NCBI GenBank assembly: GCA_905250075.1
Contig: CAJNOP010000013.1
Span: 3,039,871-3,103,870, forward strand
Length of the DNA: 64,000 nucleotides
Source: Rotaria sp. Silwood1
Lineage: Eukaryota > Rotifera > Eurotatoria > Philodinida > Philodinidae
Reading direction: 5' to 3'
Shown here: in pieces, positions 13,126 through 24,800 of the stretch
Layout: every line of letters begins with the position of its first letter
Numbering within the stretch: the first letter of the stretch is position 1
The notes under the pieces: model-generated
Told to the model about the DNA's origin: nothing
Database searches by the model: none
Seen by the model: only the letters and a program-made list of their open reading frames with translations
Position numbers and translations under genes: made by a program

Positions 13126-14439
13126 CTGTTATCTTCTTTTGTATCTCTCAAAAAAAAATAATATTTCGGTGCTGTGTTCATAAAAAATTTTCTTCTTGTC
13201 TTTTTTTTTTGTTTTTTTTTGTATGAATACTTAACAGTTTCGTATTGTATATGTAAAGCTTTTGTTTTTTCAGTGGGATTCTATTGCTTAGAAATACACG
13301 AAAGGTTACGTATTTTTTATATACGACGATTAAATATGAATTGTTTCTTTTCAACAATTAAACTAATATAAAGTCAATGCTATTGATCAATGAAAAACGT
13401 GACTTTGATGTATTGAAATTAATGCGATAGTTGAATGAGTACATGTATTCTGTACATGTAATAAAATTAATGATATAATAACAGTTATGTCTGTAACTAG
13501 CACTGCTTATTGTAAAGATATTAAAACATTTGAGTACGCTTCTAATAAAACAAAAAATCGTTTATCATTTGTTTGTTTTTATTTTCATCTGTCTACATTG
13601 ATTTGTAATGTATTTCTTAAAGTATTCTTCATATGTAGGAATTAAGCCGAAGTAAGGTGCTAACAATGTAAAATTTGAAGAAAATTATTTTAGTTATTAT
13701 TTATACATCATTGGATAGAGGTTGATGTACTAATGATGACAATGTGGGTTCTAATCTTTTTTTACCGTCTTGTGAGCGAACTAATTCGAAAGTATTCAAT
13801 GCATGTGAAAATGGATAAAAATTGATTTTTTCGACAAAATTCAGATATTTTATAATTCTAAATGCTGAAATATTTCAAACTACATACTCTTTTTCTATTT
13901 GTCATCTAAAACTAAGTATATCACGTATGGAGTCAAAAATTCATGAATTTTGTAAATTTTATATCAAAATACGACAAAAACGGCATTTTTGTGTACTCAA
14001 AAAGTGAGTACACTATAGAATCGGTCAGTGTGTCCGGTCGTCCGGCCGTTTACACGATAACTCTTCAAAGAATAGTCCAATTGTGATGAAATTTTGCACA
14101 CAGAATCGTCTCATCAATATCTCGGTCGAGTTCGAAGATGAGAATGATTTGTCAAGAAATTGCTGAGTTATCGCAAAAATGTCATTATTTCCTATGTTGT
14201 TCTATGCGAACATTGATCTATCCCGGGTTTCGTAAAAAAATTGTTTCTCTCATAATCAAGCAAAACCTCAGCTATTATATACCATTCGATAGAGAATTTC
14301 ACAGGCTACAAAATGGTATCATAAAACATTAAGAAACAAGAAGGCTAAGTCACTTATGACAAAGATACTTAAACGGAAATTGCTTCTGTGTTTTTACTTT
14401 TTGAAGTACACATAACACTCGGATTTATATCCGAGGTTT

Positions 14440-14690
14440 TCACATTTATTGATAATGAAATTGTCAAAAAAGTTGGTGTTTTTCAAATTCATTGATGAAA
14501 AAGCCATATTTTAATTAAGTAAATGCACTGAATTGCATTTTAAATTAAAATAACGCAATGAAATCAATGAAGATGTCAATTTTAATAGTTGAATTTGACA
14601 TACAACAAGTTTTTGTCCGCTTCATCATTTAGATGTTTTTTTTTTAATTTTTAACTATCTGAAAAGTTATATTTTATCGACTTAATAGTC
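14440..14690. repeat. Dispersed repeat R2, copy b
   Basis: Same-orientation relative of 11085-11345 (shared blocks listed there). Diverged and non-coding. Confidence 0.7.
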
Positions 14691-15284
14691 AAAGATCTCT
14701 CCCGTATGAGTGTATCGAAACTTGTTTGATCAGAAATTGATCAATTAATTGAATTATTAGTGGAGATTGTCCAAAAACGATATCCCAAAGCCATTTCTCC
14801 TTGAATTTAGACTTTTAATAGCACTAACTAATAGAAAAAATTCTTCTCTTTCGAACTACGAAAAGCCGGCATTCCTATTTCGTTTCATTCGAGAGTAATA
14901 AAGTTTTTCCCGAAACACACGATTTCAGCCAATTGACCTGCGATCATCTAGAGAAGCAGTTAAGCAGAAGTAATTCACCATGTCCTTTGTTACACGGAAG
15001 CTGATTGTGGAATTTCAGAAATATAAAGACAGCAAAGTCAGAGCAATTCGGCCCCTAAAAACAAATCTCATCATTTTATTCAGCACGATCAATCCAAGGG
15101 ACCATAGATCCATTGGCTGAAATCGTGGATCTCAGGAATAGTTCTATAACTTTCTAATGGAACAAGATAGAAAGTTTTACTTCTAGTAGGTCAAAAGACA
15201 AGCATTCTTTCTATCGAATTAGTCTTATCGAAAGTTTAAATAAATAGAATGACGGCTTGAGAATATTATTTTTGAAAAACCTTC

Positions 15285-15445
15285 ATCAAGAACTTTCCTG
15301 ATCGGTCAATGTTTGACTAATCAAATTTCGATATACTTCGATGGCCTCGGATCCTTTCTCTTCGATAATTAAAATAGTAAGTCTCTATAATACTCTCATC
15401 AAAAGTTATTTAAAAACCAGCGGAGCATACTTTCTGTCGAAATGG
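15285..15445. repeat. Dispersed repeat R3, copy a
   Basis: Related to 34145-34315 in the same orientation. Shared blocks are CAAATTT-ATATACTTCGAT, TCTTTCTTGGATAAT / TCTCTTCGATAAT, CTATCAAAA-TT / CTCATCAAAAGTT and AA-CAGTGGAGCA / AACCAGCGGAGCA. Non-coding and diverged; the copies flank the IAP cluster and the LTR element. Confidence 0.65.
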
Positions 15446-16170
15446 ATAGAAGTTTTTGTGCGAAGAGATGAAGCCAAGTGTTTAACTGTATTAGAACCAC
15501 TCCATGATAGACTTTAACAGTGCCTATTTATTGTATAAAATTGTTTTATTATTCGCGAGAAGACAGAAAATTTCGATCTAAAGACTGAAATGCTGCAAAA
15601 GTTTACTCCGAATAATCATTTTCATGAATGTATTGATATAAACGAGCATAACAAACATCACATTCGGATGTGAGTAGTTTAGAGTGAAGAGTACATGCAC
15701 ACACACATGCATATCCATACCCACATTCTAATCATTATGATTTTCTCTAATTTTCGAAAATACAATATACTACTTGGGATATTTATTTTAATATAAACGA
15801 CATTGATCATCTCGAAGAAATGCACGTTTTTTATGCAAATAAATTGCAGGACATGAACTGTCAAAGTTTATGTTGAAATGTTGAACTTCATGTACTTGTT
15901 AATGACATATAAACGTGTTATTACTTTCCTGTGATGATTTGATTCAAATTAGTTTCTTAATTCAATAGTTAATAGCGATATCTTACTTATGATTAAATAA
16001 CTAGTGTAGGAGACTGTGCATAATCCTCAATATTAAGATAATCGTCTCGCGTTTGTTTCAGTCTTATATTCCATTGCTTAGCTGCAATTATGTTAGTAAT
16101 TAAATCGGTGTCTACTCAGTACTATGTTTCATAAACCAAAGAAAGCCTAACAAAATTATAAAAAAAAACA

Positions 16171-16422
16171 TCAGGAGTTCATAATAGCAGCATCAATGTA
16201 ATCTATGCGTTCGTTCAAGAATGTTGATACATCATTTGGTTGTTCTGAACAATTGTCGACCTTATCATAAACTTCAATAGTTCGCTGGATTTCATCAATA
16301 ATCATCGACCAAGTCAGATCAAAATCATTCAATATGTTCCATATATATGCGTCTTGCGTTACAGCTAATATAAACATTAAGATGTCAATAAAACCATCCA
16401 TTGTAGAACTTGAACCAAACAA
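16171..16422 (-). CDS. Hypothetical 83-aa acidic ORF
   Basis: This 83-codon frame has an ATG start and a TGA stop. The product is acidic and amphipathic (IDEIQRTIEVYDK, DVSTFLNERIDYID), with a hydrophobic stretch near the N terminus. Codon use looks like that of the real exons nearby. No family was recognised, no adjoining exon was found, and the frame is short enough to occur by chance. It could be a remnant exon of a larger gene. Confidence 0.3.
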   Translation of the reverse strand: MFGSSSTMDGFIDILMFILAVTQDAYIWNILNDFDLTWSMIIDEIQRTIEVYDKVDNCSEQPNDVSTFLNERIDYIDAAIMNS

Positions 16423-18694
16423 GAGAAAAACCCTTATCTAAAAAACGATTAATAATAACGACTTTAGTTAAGCGATGATTGTATTTTATATTCTGATCAG
16501 AGTAGTGAATTAACATAATTTATCAATCAATTCGTATAATATTTCATGGTATAAAATTTGCTCGTATCACATTGTGTTTGCTTCAGTATTAAAGAGAGGT
16601 GAAATGTAAGTTTCATAACTCGCTAACGGCACCCACTAGAGACCTGAGATTTTGAGTAATCGAATGAGAAGAACTTCGAACGTATACTATATGAAAATTC
16701 ATAAAAACAGTGTCTCCTGTTGACACAGTTTTGATTTTGACATGTATTCCATTCATTTGAATGAAGCTGAATGATTAAAATCATTTCAGCTCGTCTATAT
16801 GCAACTGCCACCTATGTATTTTATGGTGTTTTCAAGTTTTAATCATTTCAAATGTGTGCCAAAATGAAAAAACATTGTATATTAAATAAAGCGTTTTTTC
16901 ATGTAAGAACTAACTTACTTGTTTCTGATATCTACCGGCATACCAATTAGAAATGAAAAAAACTAAATTTCAAAAATTGTTAGAATTCATTTGTAATTTT
17001 ATATATAATCTCCATTTAGCTATAGCTTTTTATATTAGTTATTTTTGTACGCAATGTGCAATTTTCAAAGGAGTGTAGTCACAGCGGAAGAGCATTTATG
17101 TTTTTTTCTTTTCTGTATAGTGACTAAAGTATGATTGTATTTGAAAAATAACAACCCACGCAAGAGAAAGACACTTGCGATGACTAACTAGTAAGAGTCA
17201 TATTTAGATTTCTTACACTAAGTTGATATGTTTGGGATTCTTGCAATACGGCAGAGTTGCAACCAGTCATGGTAGACTGGCGTGAGTTATTTTTCACTTT
17301 TCTTATCTTTTAAGAGTCAAATTAATCTCTACATTAGTCATATCTATCTTTGAATGACTACAAATATTAGGTAAGATTCTCATTTCACTATCATAGTGTT
17401 TTATTGAAGCATGATTATTAATCAGTGATGAAGCATATGATAAAAATTTGAACTCCTCACCCACAGCTTGGTCCGAAGATCGCGTAAACATGCCGATGTT
17501 AGTTCGATCTACTGATAGATTGTAACAGAGATTTTAATATGCCTCTCGTGGTCTGTAATACTCTAGTAAGATTTCCTACATGCTGGTTTTTAGCAACCCC
17601 ATGGTTTGTAATATTGGTGATGAGACTTTCCACGTTGATTAGTAGTTGCTCCATTATGTTTCACATTATAATACTGTAGAGACAGCACTGCAAAGTTTTT
17701 CTTCCCTAGTTATTTCCACACGTTTTTTCTCTCTTAGCATCTATTGATGGGCAGAAAATTTCATAAAAATACAAATTCTTTATTAGCTGTATCTATTGTA
17801 CATACCTCTTGCACTTCGACGTTCAAAATTATTAGGTACATTACATATAAGTGTCACAAACATGACACGGACTTTCTAGTGGTATTAAAATAGTCAAGTT
17901 ACAAAACCAGAAATTCCATATGAAAGAGTTTCCTTAAAAAATCCGATTTTTCCTATGCAAAGTCTAATGAAGTTTTTCTCATAATCTTCAATACTTTGTG
18001 TTATGTAACGTGCTTATCCAGAGGACTCACTCAATCGTAACTGGACATCAAATATGTGGTATCACTAATTTCGATTGCTGCACGATATCTTACTGTTCGA
18101 AATCACTCATTAGTTGTGAACATTTTTCGCTAGCTAATGCCGATTTTGACCTCCATCCTAAATTGAAAACTTTATTTTTACCTATCTAAAAACTACTACC
18201 GTAGTGCTAAAAACCGAATAAAAGGCAGAAAATCAGATCAACATTCTTAATGGATGCAGGTTTTCTTTTAAATTCTAAAAACAAGCAGAGATCTTTTCAT
18301 GAAATATTATTACATAATTTTTCAGCAGAGATTTGACTCTTTCTACCAAGAAAATTATTAAGTTTCCACGAAGCGGTATTGTCATGGTAGACTGAAAACA
18401 AAATTCATGCAAAAATTTTTTACTAGCTGTTATCCGATCTCTGCAAGAAAAATACACAAACAATAAATATTATTAAATATACTAATATGTATGTAATAAA
18501 TTGTTTGTAATGAAACAACTATGTTCAAAGTTGAGTAGTTCAAGTCAGAAAGGTTTTCAAATCGATTCAAATCATAGAGATTGGAAGATTTTTTCAATTC
18601 AATTCAAAACTTTAAGAGATATGTTTCTGTTCGATGCAACTCTATTCATCAATCGAAAAAACAATATCAGTTTAATTCATGAACTGAATTGAAT
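16423..18694. other. Intergenic region, one dispersed repeat
   Basis: No gene was recognised. R1 copy b occupies about 17998-18440. The short frames (16623-16811, 17303-17491, 18275-18692) lack recognisable motifs. Confidence 0.6.
17998..18440. repeat. Dispersed repeat R1, copy b
   Basis: Same-orientation relative of 397-1005, diverged by substitutions and small indels. No coding content. Confidence 0.7.
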
Positions 18695-20222
18695 CGCCTA
18701 CACAAACAAGTTGAACATGATCGAAGACTAAAACCACAAGGTACACACAGTAAGATGGCCACATAGAATACATGCGAGATGCTTGACTATCGACTACCGG
18801 ATATAAGCAACCAATTGTGACCCGTTATCAGTTTGATCTTCTAGAACCGGATCTACTAGAGATGACACAATTTTAATTATAAAATGAAATAAGTAAATTT
18901 ATTTAATACCTGCTTGTTGTATTTCTCGAAGCTTTTTCACGTAATCACATGAAACAATAATGTTTTCTCCTTTGTCATCAATACGCTCAGCTTGTTTTTG
19001 AAGAATAATACAAGCCATTATAATAAACCACTGTCACTAGCAGAACCTTCATCTGCAAGACAAATAAAAATATAAGTCGCATAGTTTTTCTTAAAATAAG
19101 ACAATATATTATATCCTACGTTTAAATAATAATAATTAACCTTTCCAGCAACGTCGGGTAACTGATGATTTAAAATTTCGATCAAGTAAACTTTGTGATA
19201 ATGGCAAATCGACGTAGGCATCAACGTTACATGCCAATGGATCATTGTCAGATATTTGTACGAATTCATTATATGAGTTAATATTTTTTGCCTCAAGAAG
19301 ATCGATGAACTTCTGACAATTCTCATGTTCTAAAATGAAACTCTATTGGCTATTTTTCTATTGATAGCTAAAAAATCTCTATACCATCTTGATGCCGTTT
19401 CGATTCTTTAATCTAGTGATAAAGCTCAACGCCATACAGTTGTTTAGTATAAGCACAATAGGGGAACCGTCGAAAATGTTCAATCGCTGGATTATTATTT
19501 GCTCCGCAATTCTGCAATGATCCACTGCAATAAAAACATGTCACCATTGTTTTTCTACCAGTAAGTGATGCCTGCTCAGACTAGATCATCAACAGATGAC
19601 AAATTTTCGTTCTACCATGTTGCAAAAGAAATATGACGAGTATGAAGTTCGGCATATCTTTTATGATGAGCTGTCGCATCTAATTCAGAACTCCTATGAG
19701 ATAAATATCCATCATTTGACAACGCTGTTTGTTCATGCCTTAACTTTGCAATGATATATGGACATTTAGGAGAAAATATTTTGTTTATTTCATATGGATC
19801 CTTTGTATGGGAAACCGATTATCGATAAATAATATTACATTATCAACATATGATACGATCACAAACATTACAATTAAAGAATCCAGCTTCGATTATTTGT
19901 TCACTTGAAGGTGCTGCTCAATATGACCAATTTAAAAATGTTCGTATTCGTATTTTCTTTAGCGTTTCTACTTCATCAAACTTGTATAAGAGGCACTTTT
20001 CATGAATTATTTCTATTTTCTGTCATTTGTATGAATTTTCTCCGTCACCTGATGTTGAGAGTTCTGAAGAAAAAGTGATTGTTGACAATTCGTTAATTAT
20101 TTCAGTCCATAATATAGCACGAATAAATGCACATACCGATCTACGGTTTGCATGAATAGCGGATGGTTTCGTTTCCAGCGTTCATCGAGACCCTTCTATC
20201 GCACAAGTATCACAGAAGGCTG
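18695..20222 (-). pseudogene. Decayed IAP copy (psi-1): BIR1 remnant to RING remnant
   Basis: Reading the minus strand, this locus follows the order of the intact IAP genes. There is a BIR1 remnant (about 20100-20222), BIR2 (about 19750-19935, with the invariant CNVxDRxI region recognisable), BIR3 (about 19440-19600, CFYC-like codons and the NPMIEHARWF-like region damaged), UBA-like exon 2 (about 19135-19215) and exon 3 (about 18905-19025, LILQKQ/DDKGENI-like). A much-eroded RING exon lies at about 18700-18785. Frames are broken by indels and stops throughout. Homology stops abruptly in BIR1 at about 20222 next to a GT/CA-rich tract, so the 5' end is missing. It is the most decayed member of the cluster and is presumed non-functional. 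Confidence 0.9.
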
Positions 20223-20295
20223 TGCGTGTGGGTGTGGCTTTTCTCTTCATTCACACCCAACATCCATGTTCACACCCACCCACCCTCACACCCTA
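20216..20295. repeat. TGTGGG-like degenerate minisatellite at psi-1 breakpoint
   Basis: The left side has GTGTGGGTGTGG; the right side has CACACCCAACATCC and CACACCCACCCACCC. The tract is thus a small inverted arrangement of TGTGGG-type units. It starts exactly where IAP homology of psi-1 ends. Similar tracts occur near 29530, 33165-33310 and 43365-43445. TGTGGG is the telomeric unit reported for the bdelloid Adineta vaga; a telomeric origin here is only an inference. Confidence 0.55.
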
Positions 20296-21898
20296 GATTT
20301 ACATAAGTAAATTTACTTTCCAGACAAACAATGTTAAATATCGTTTACAGGATTAGTTCTTTTTCGAATATGTGTATAAAACTTGATTATCGTTTTGATT
20401 TTCGCTTTAATTAAGCCTAATGATGCATCAAAAACCATCATAGATTTTTGTCGTATGGTGATGAGAAGTACAAATAAAAGCACTTAACATGTTGCCATCA
20501 CGACATATTTGTAACCGATTCTGCCCTGTCAATGCAAAGAATTTTCACCCAATCGGCGAAAATCGATCGGTCTATTCATTTTTTTTCTAGCATTTACAAA
20601 TAGGAGTCTGGAAAACTTCTGATATTTTAATGATTTTTCAAAAAGACATACAATATTTTAATTGGTTCAATTTATTAGTTGTCTGAAAAGTACATTAGTG
20701 CCGTTTTTATGATGCAGAGAAACGGTAGTCTGACTTCTGAAACAAATCAATACATTAAGTGACAAGATGTAGTTCACGCAACAGTTGTGCTTTGTAAGAT
20801 ATAGCACACGATGCAATTAGAAAAATAGAAATAGTAATGACCAAATAAACACATGGACACAAATAATATTTTGAAGCAACATTGCTTTTTATGTTGATAA
20901 AAGTATTAAAACATGTTGTCAAAGACTTTTATCTGAAGAATATTGGCTTTTTCCGAAAAGTTTTTCGAGATCGTCAAAAATTGGTGAGGGCCGACTATTT
21001 CAACAGCTCCAACTTGTTCAGTTTCATTCAACAAGATTAGCTATAACTCTACATTATGGTATATACATGAATAGAAAAGATCACTTAACATATTAGGTCT
21101 AAAAAAAATAGCATCTGATGAGATCATTTGAAGCAGCAAAGTATTCGTAATTTCATAAATTTTTTCACGATGTTACCGATCGACCATTTTACCAACAACA
21201 CTTGTAGTGTTTAAGACGAATAGAAGAACCATTCACCGTTTTGAAATTTTAGACAAAAGAAACTTTTTAGATATACAATGAACAAGTCAGCTTGCTGCTA
21301 ACTACACGAAAAACTATCCATTGTGAATTAGAACTTTTCTTATAAATTCTATTGGTCTGTTCTAAATCCATTTGCATATGAATATACATGTGTTCTTCGT
21401 TTTTATTTTGAAAAAAAGATGTCAAAAGCTTTTTGTCTAGTTGCCGAACTGGCTAGATATGATACGAATTTTATATGACAATGTGCGCTGGTTTATTAAA
21501 AGTAAGAATACTTCTGTAACAACAAAAAGTGATATCGTGCATGAACTACCTTTGTTTTAGTTCGATACACTTCATTTCCTATGGTTGATATCACATGGAG
21601 AGAACTATTTCATCAATAGAACAGAGAAAGAGAATTTTAAGACAGTTGCATTTATGCATGGAGAAAACGCTCATATCGAAAAGACAAATGAGTTTACGCA
21701 TGGCGAGGAATATAATAGTCTGAAATGTACAATATGTGGTTAGTTAACGACGTGTATAAAAAGACGACGAACAGCCAAGAGAAAGCGAATAGAACACACA
21801 CAAATCGTTTGATGAACAGAATGTACTATTATTATCACAGTTCAAAAAACCATTTTCTTTGTACAAAACAAGAAAAAAACAGTTCATTCAAGATAGTG
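20296..21898. other. Intergenic region, nothing recognised
   Basis: About 1.6 kb between psi-1 and the 3' end of IAP gene A. No exon, RNA gene or strong repeat was seen. Confidence 0.55.
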
Positions 21899-24800
21899 TC
21901 AAAGATACAAGCGAACAAAAGCCTTAATTTCTGAGCGACATATAGGGCATGATCGAAGAGAATGACCGCAAGGAACACATGTGGCTACATGACCACATGG
22001 TATACAACCAAGACATTTTTCTTCTGTCAAACATAAACTACAAGGGTTCACTGGTGATGAATTGTTTTTTCTTTTTTGTGCAGAAACGTCTGCAATATTT
22101 GATTCCATATTCATTTTTTTATTCATGTTTACTAAAGATCTTTCTGTAGTTGTCTCAGATGTAATAGACTCTGAGGATGTCAACATTTCAACATCAGTAT
22201 TGTTCGATGAGTTTACTAGTATTTGTTCCGATGCAGTTTGTTCACGAGAAAAAACTTCTAGAAAATTAAATTTACTATTTAATTACATGTATTAGGGTAC
22301 AAAAGTCCTTGCATTCCAAAAAAGCAGTTTTTCTGGAACCTTTAGGACGATTTGTTGAGAACTCTGTAGAAGAAAAAGGGAAAGGTGGTAGATATGTAAC
22401 TATGCAAACTACGAATCGTTGTAAATATTCATACTTTGCGAGAAAGTATCTCGACAGCAAATTCTAATTTCGCTGAAAGCGAAGCAGGATAAGCTATTTT
22501 ACAGTATTGGAAGAGCAGTAATTGATATTCTGCCACAATAGCTTGCTTGACAGAAATCATTCTTTGGACAATCAAATACGATATCGTCTAGATAACAGAA
22601 AACATAGAACTGTTTAAGACAGATAATGTTATGGTCAACCTCGTAATGCCACTGTCAATCAGTGTAAGCTTATTGGTGGGTTGATTCGGCAAAAGAACGA
22701 GACAACAGTGGAAATACCGACATAAAATCGTGTGAAGATCGAGGTCGGCATGCATCCTTGTGTAAGATACAGCACTAACTCAAACCGATTGATTGGAAAA
22801 ATACTCAGCTCTATGTGATGCTAATGTTAGCATGCAGAAGCAGAATAAATGCGAGAATCAAGAGGCTAATTTAATACGCAAATGAAAACTAGAGCCGAAT
22901 AATGTTCATTGATAGGATCTCCCACAGATTACTCAAAAAGTTGATTCTCCAACGGCGAAAAGATCCAAGAGTCGACATCAATTGAATTTCGAAAACCAGA
23001 ACGAAAACCATAGTATAGAGTGGTTTTAGTGTCATGACTCTAGTTGACTTAGTATTCATTCCGAAGGATATTGATGATCATTACCACGTTGAAACTATTG
23101 AAGGTTCACCTCATTCACAACTCCAGAAAATAATTTTACCTATCTTGAAGAATGGGGTAAGACATGAGTCTTAAATACAGAACGCGAGCAATGAAATAAT
23201 TTTTAATTAAGGCAGTATCTGAAATGATCAGCTGATTCCCAAATACTTCCCATGTCAATTCAATCGAAAATCTTTGATCGATCCTTCTCTGCCGTTGCTA
23301 CAAATAGAAACCATAAAGTCTTGATGAACTGAATATATTCTTACATGAGAGATGCTACAGAATCAACTTATTCATTCTAAATCATGTCGTAAAATTGCGC
23401 ACTGTCAAACGCGAACCTTTAAAAAACGTGTGCATCTATGGAAAATTTTAAGAAACTCGTGTTAATTTGCAATATATTTTTTCTGTCGGTGCATCTCATA
23501 CATGAACATGCAAGCTATCTGAAACATCAGTTCTTGTTGCATATAAAGGCAATATAGCAGCATATATATATATATATATTTGTTTGACAACCACATGCAA
23601 GCAATCAAAATTATTTAACGTTTTAGATACATAAGGCCAGATCATGCATAACTCTTATCCTTGCAAACACTCGCATGCAAGAGTTAAGTATGTACTTCTA
23701 CGTATGTTTATCTATTTTTCGTCGAAGTAAGATCATTCTCTCGTATAGTCAAACTATATTAACTCAAAACTTTTACTCACTTTTTATAAATTTATTCAGT
23801 TATTAGCATTCATGCACTCACGTACCTCTTTGTTATATTAGCATCATGATATCCTTCGATTCTGATTGCACTTCCAATGTAGATAGATAGCCGAATGATG
23901 AAGAACTTTGTTTTTTTCAAAAAAAGCATGTATGTGCGACTCTTATATTTGGGAAAAGACTACTATGTAGAGTAGCAGAAATTTTACCAACACTGGCGAG
24001 ATTTCACCTCATTCTCAATTAGTTAATTAGAAAATATTAATAAGTAATATTGTTTCTTGTCAATTCTCAAACGATTCCTCCTACGGTTGTACCGATTTGA
24101 CGAACATATAGTAACCTTTGACTCATAGTTGAGTGATTTAACATGTGTTTAGTATGTATTTTATTCAGATTAAATTTTTAAATTCATCGGTACCTGTTAC
24201 AAAACGTGCCGTAATTCATATAGTCTTGGTTGGGTGTGACTTTCTGAATTTATATACTTCAAACAGAAGATAACTGGCTGAGACGCTATCATCATTCGCT
24301 TATCTTTCAAGTGTTCCAGTTGGGAGAGGAAAAGAAAAAAGGCAGCTTTCATTCAGACATTTCACGTTATTGTGGAGCTTCTTATCAGCTCGTATCTATG
24401 TTTTGTCTGTGGTCTTCTCCTAATTTGTTTCCTTTTATTGTTTTATTTTCACAACGTGTTGTACTAACTCGTTCATCTGTACCTGTTCATCGAGAGTGTG
24501 TGTCATATTTTACCTCACTGTCAATTTTCTCATTTTCATTATATTTATTTCTACGTAATGAAATTATATTCCAATATTTCCTTGGTGGATTGATCGAATT
24601 GACTATCACCAACATTGGCGAATGTCCACATGAGTTTCGCCAGTTATTGACGACAGTTTTTTTGGCGAAGTTCCAGGTCTCTACTATGTATTCCTGCATG
24701 GTTGCTACATATGCTTCAATTTTATGTCACTCTACAATTTTCTTGCATGCATATGTGAGAATCGGTTAGTAGAAGTTTGTATGTTGTCGCATGCAATTAA

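Larger units (their letters stand above)
13126..16170. other. Intergenic region with repeats, no gene recognised
   Basis: This begins with the 3' flank of the receptor gene (T-rich, several AATAAA-like sites at about 13160-13560). R2 copy b lies at 14440-14690 and R3 copy a at 15285-15445. At about 14030-14060 there is a GC-richer patch (TCCGGTCGTCCGGCCG followed by TTTACACGATAACTC) of the kind found in dispersed non-coding elements. Small frames here (13822-14007, 14138-14332) have no recognisable motif. Confidence 0.6.
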
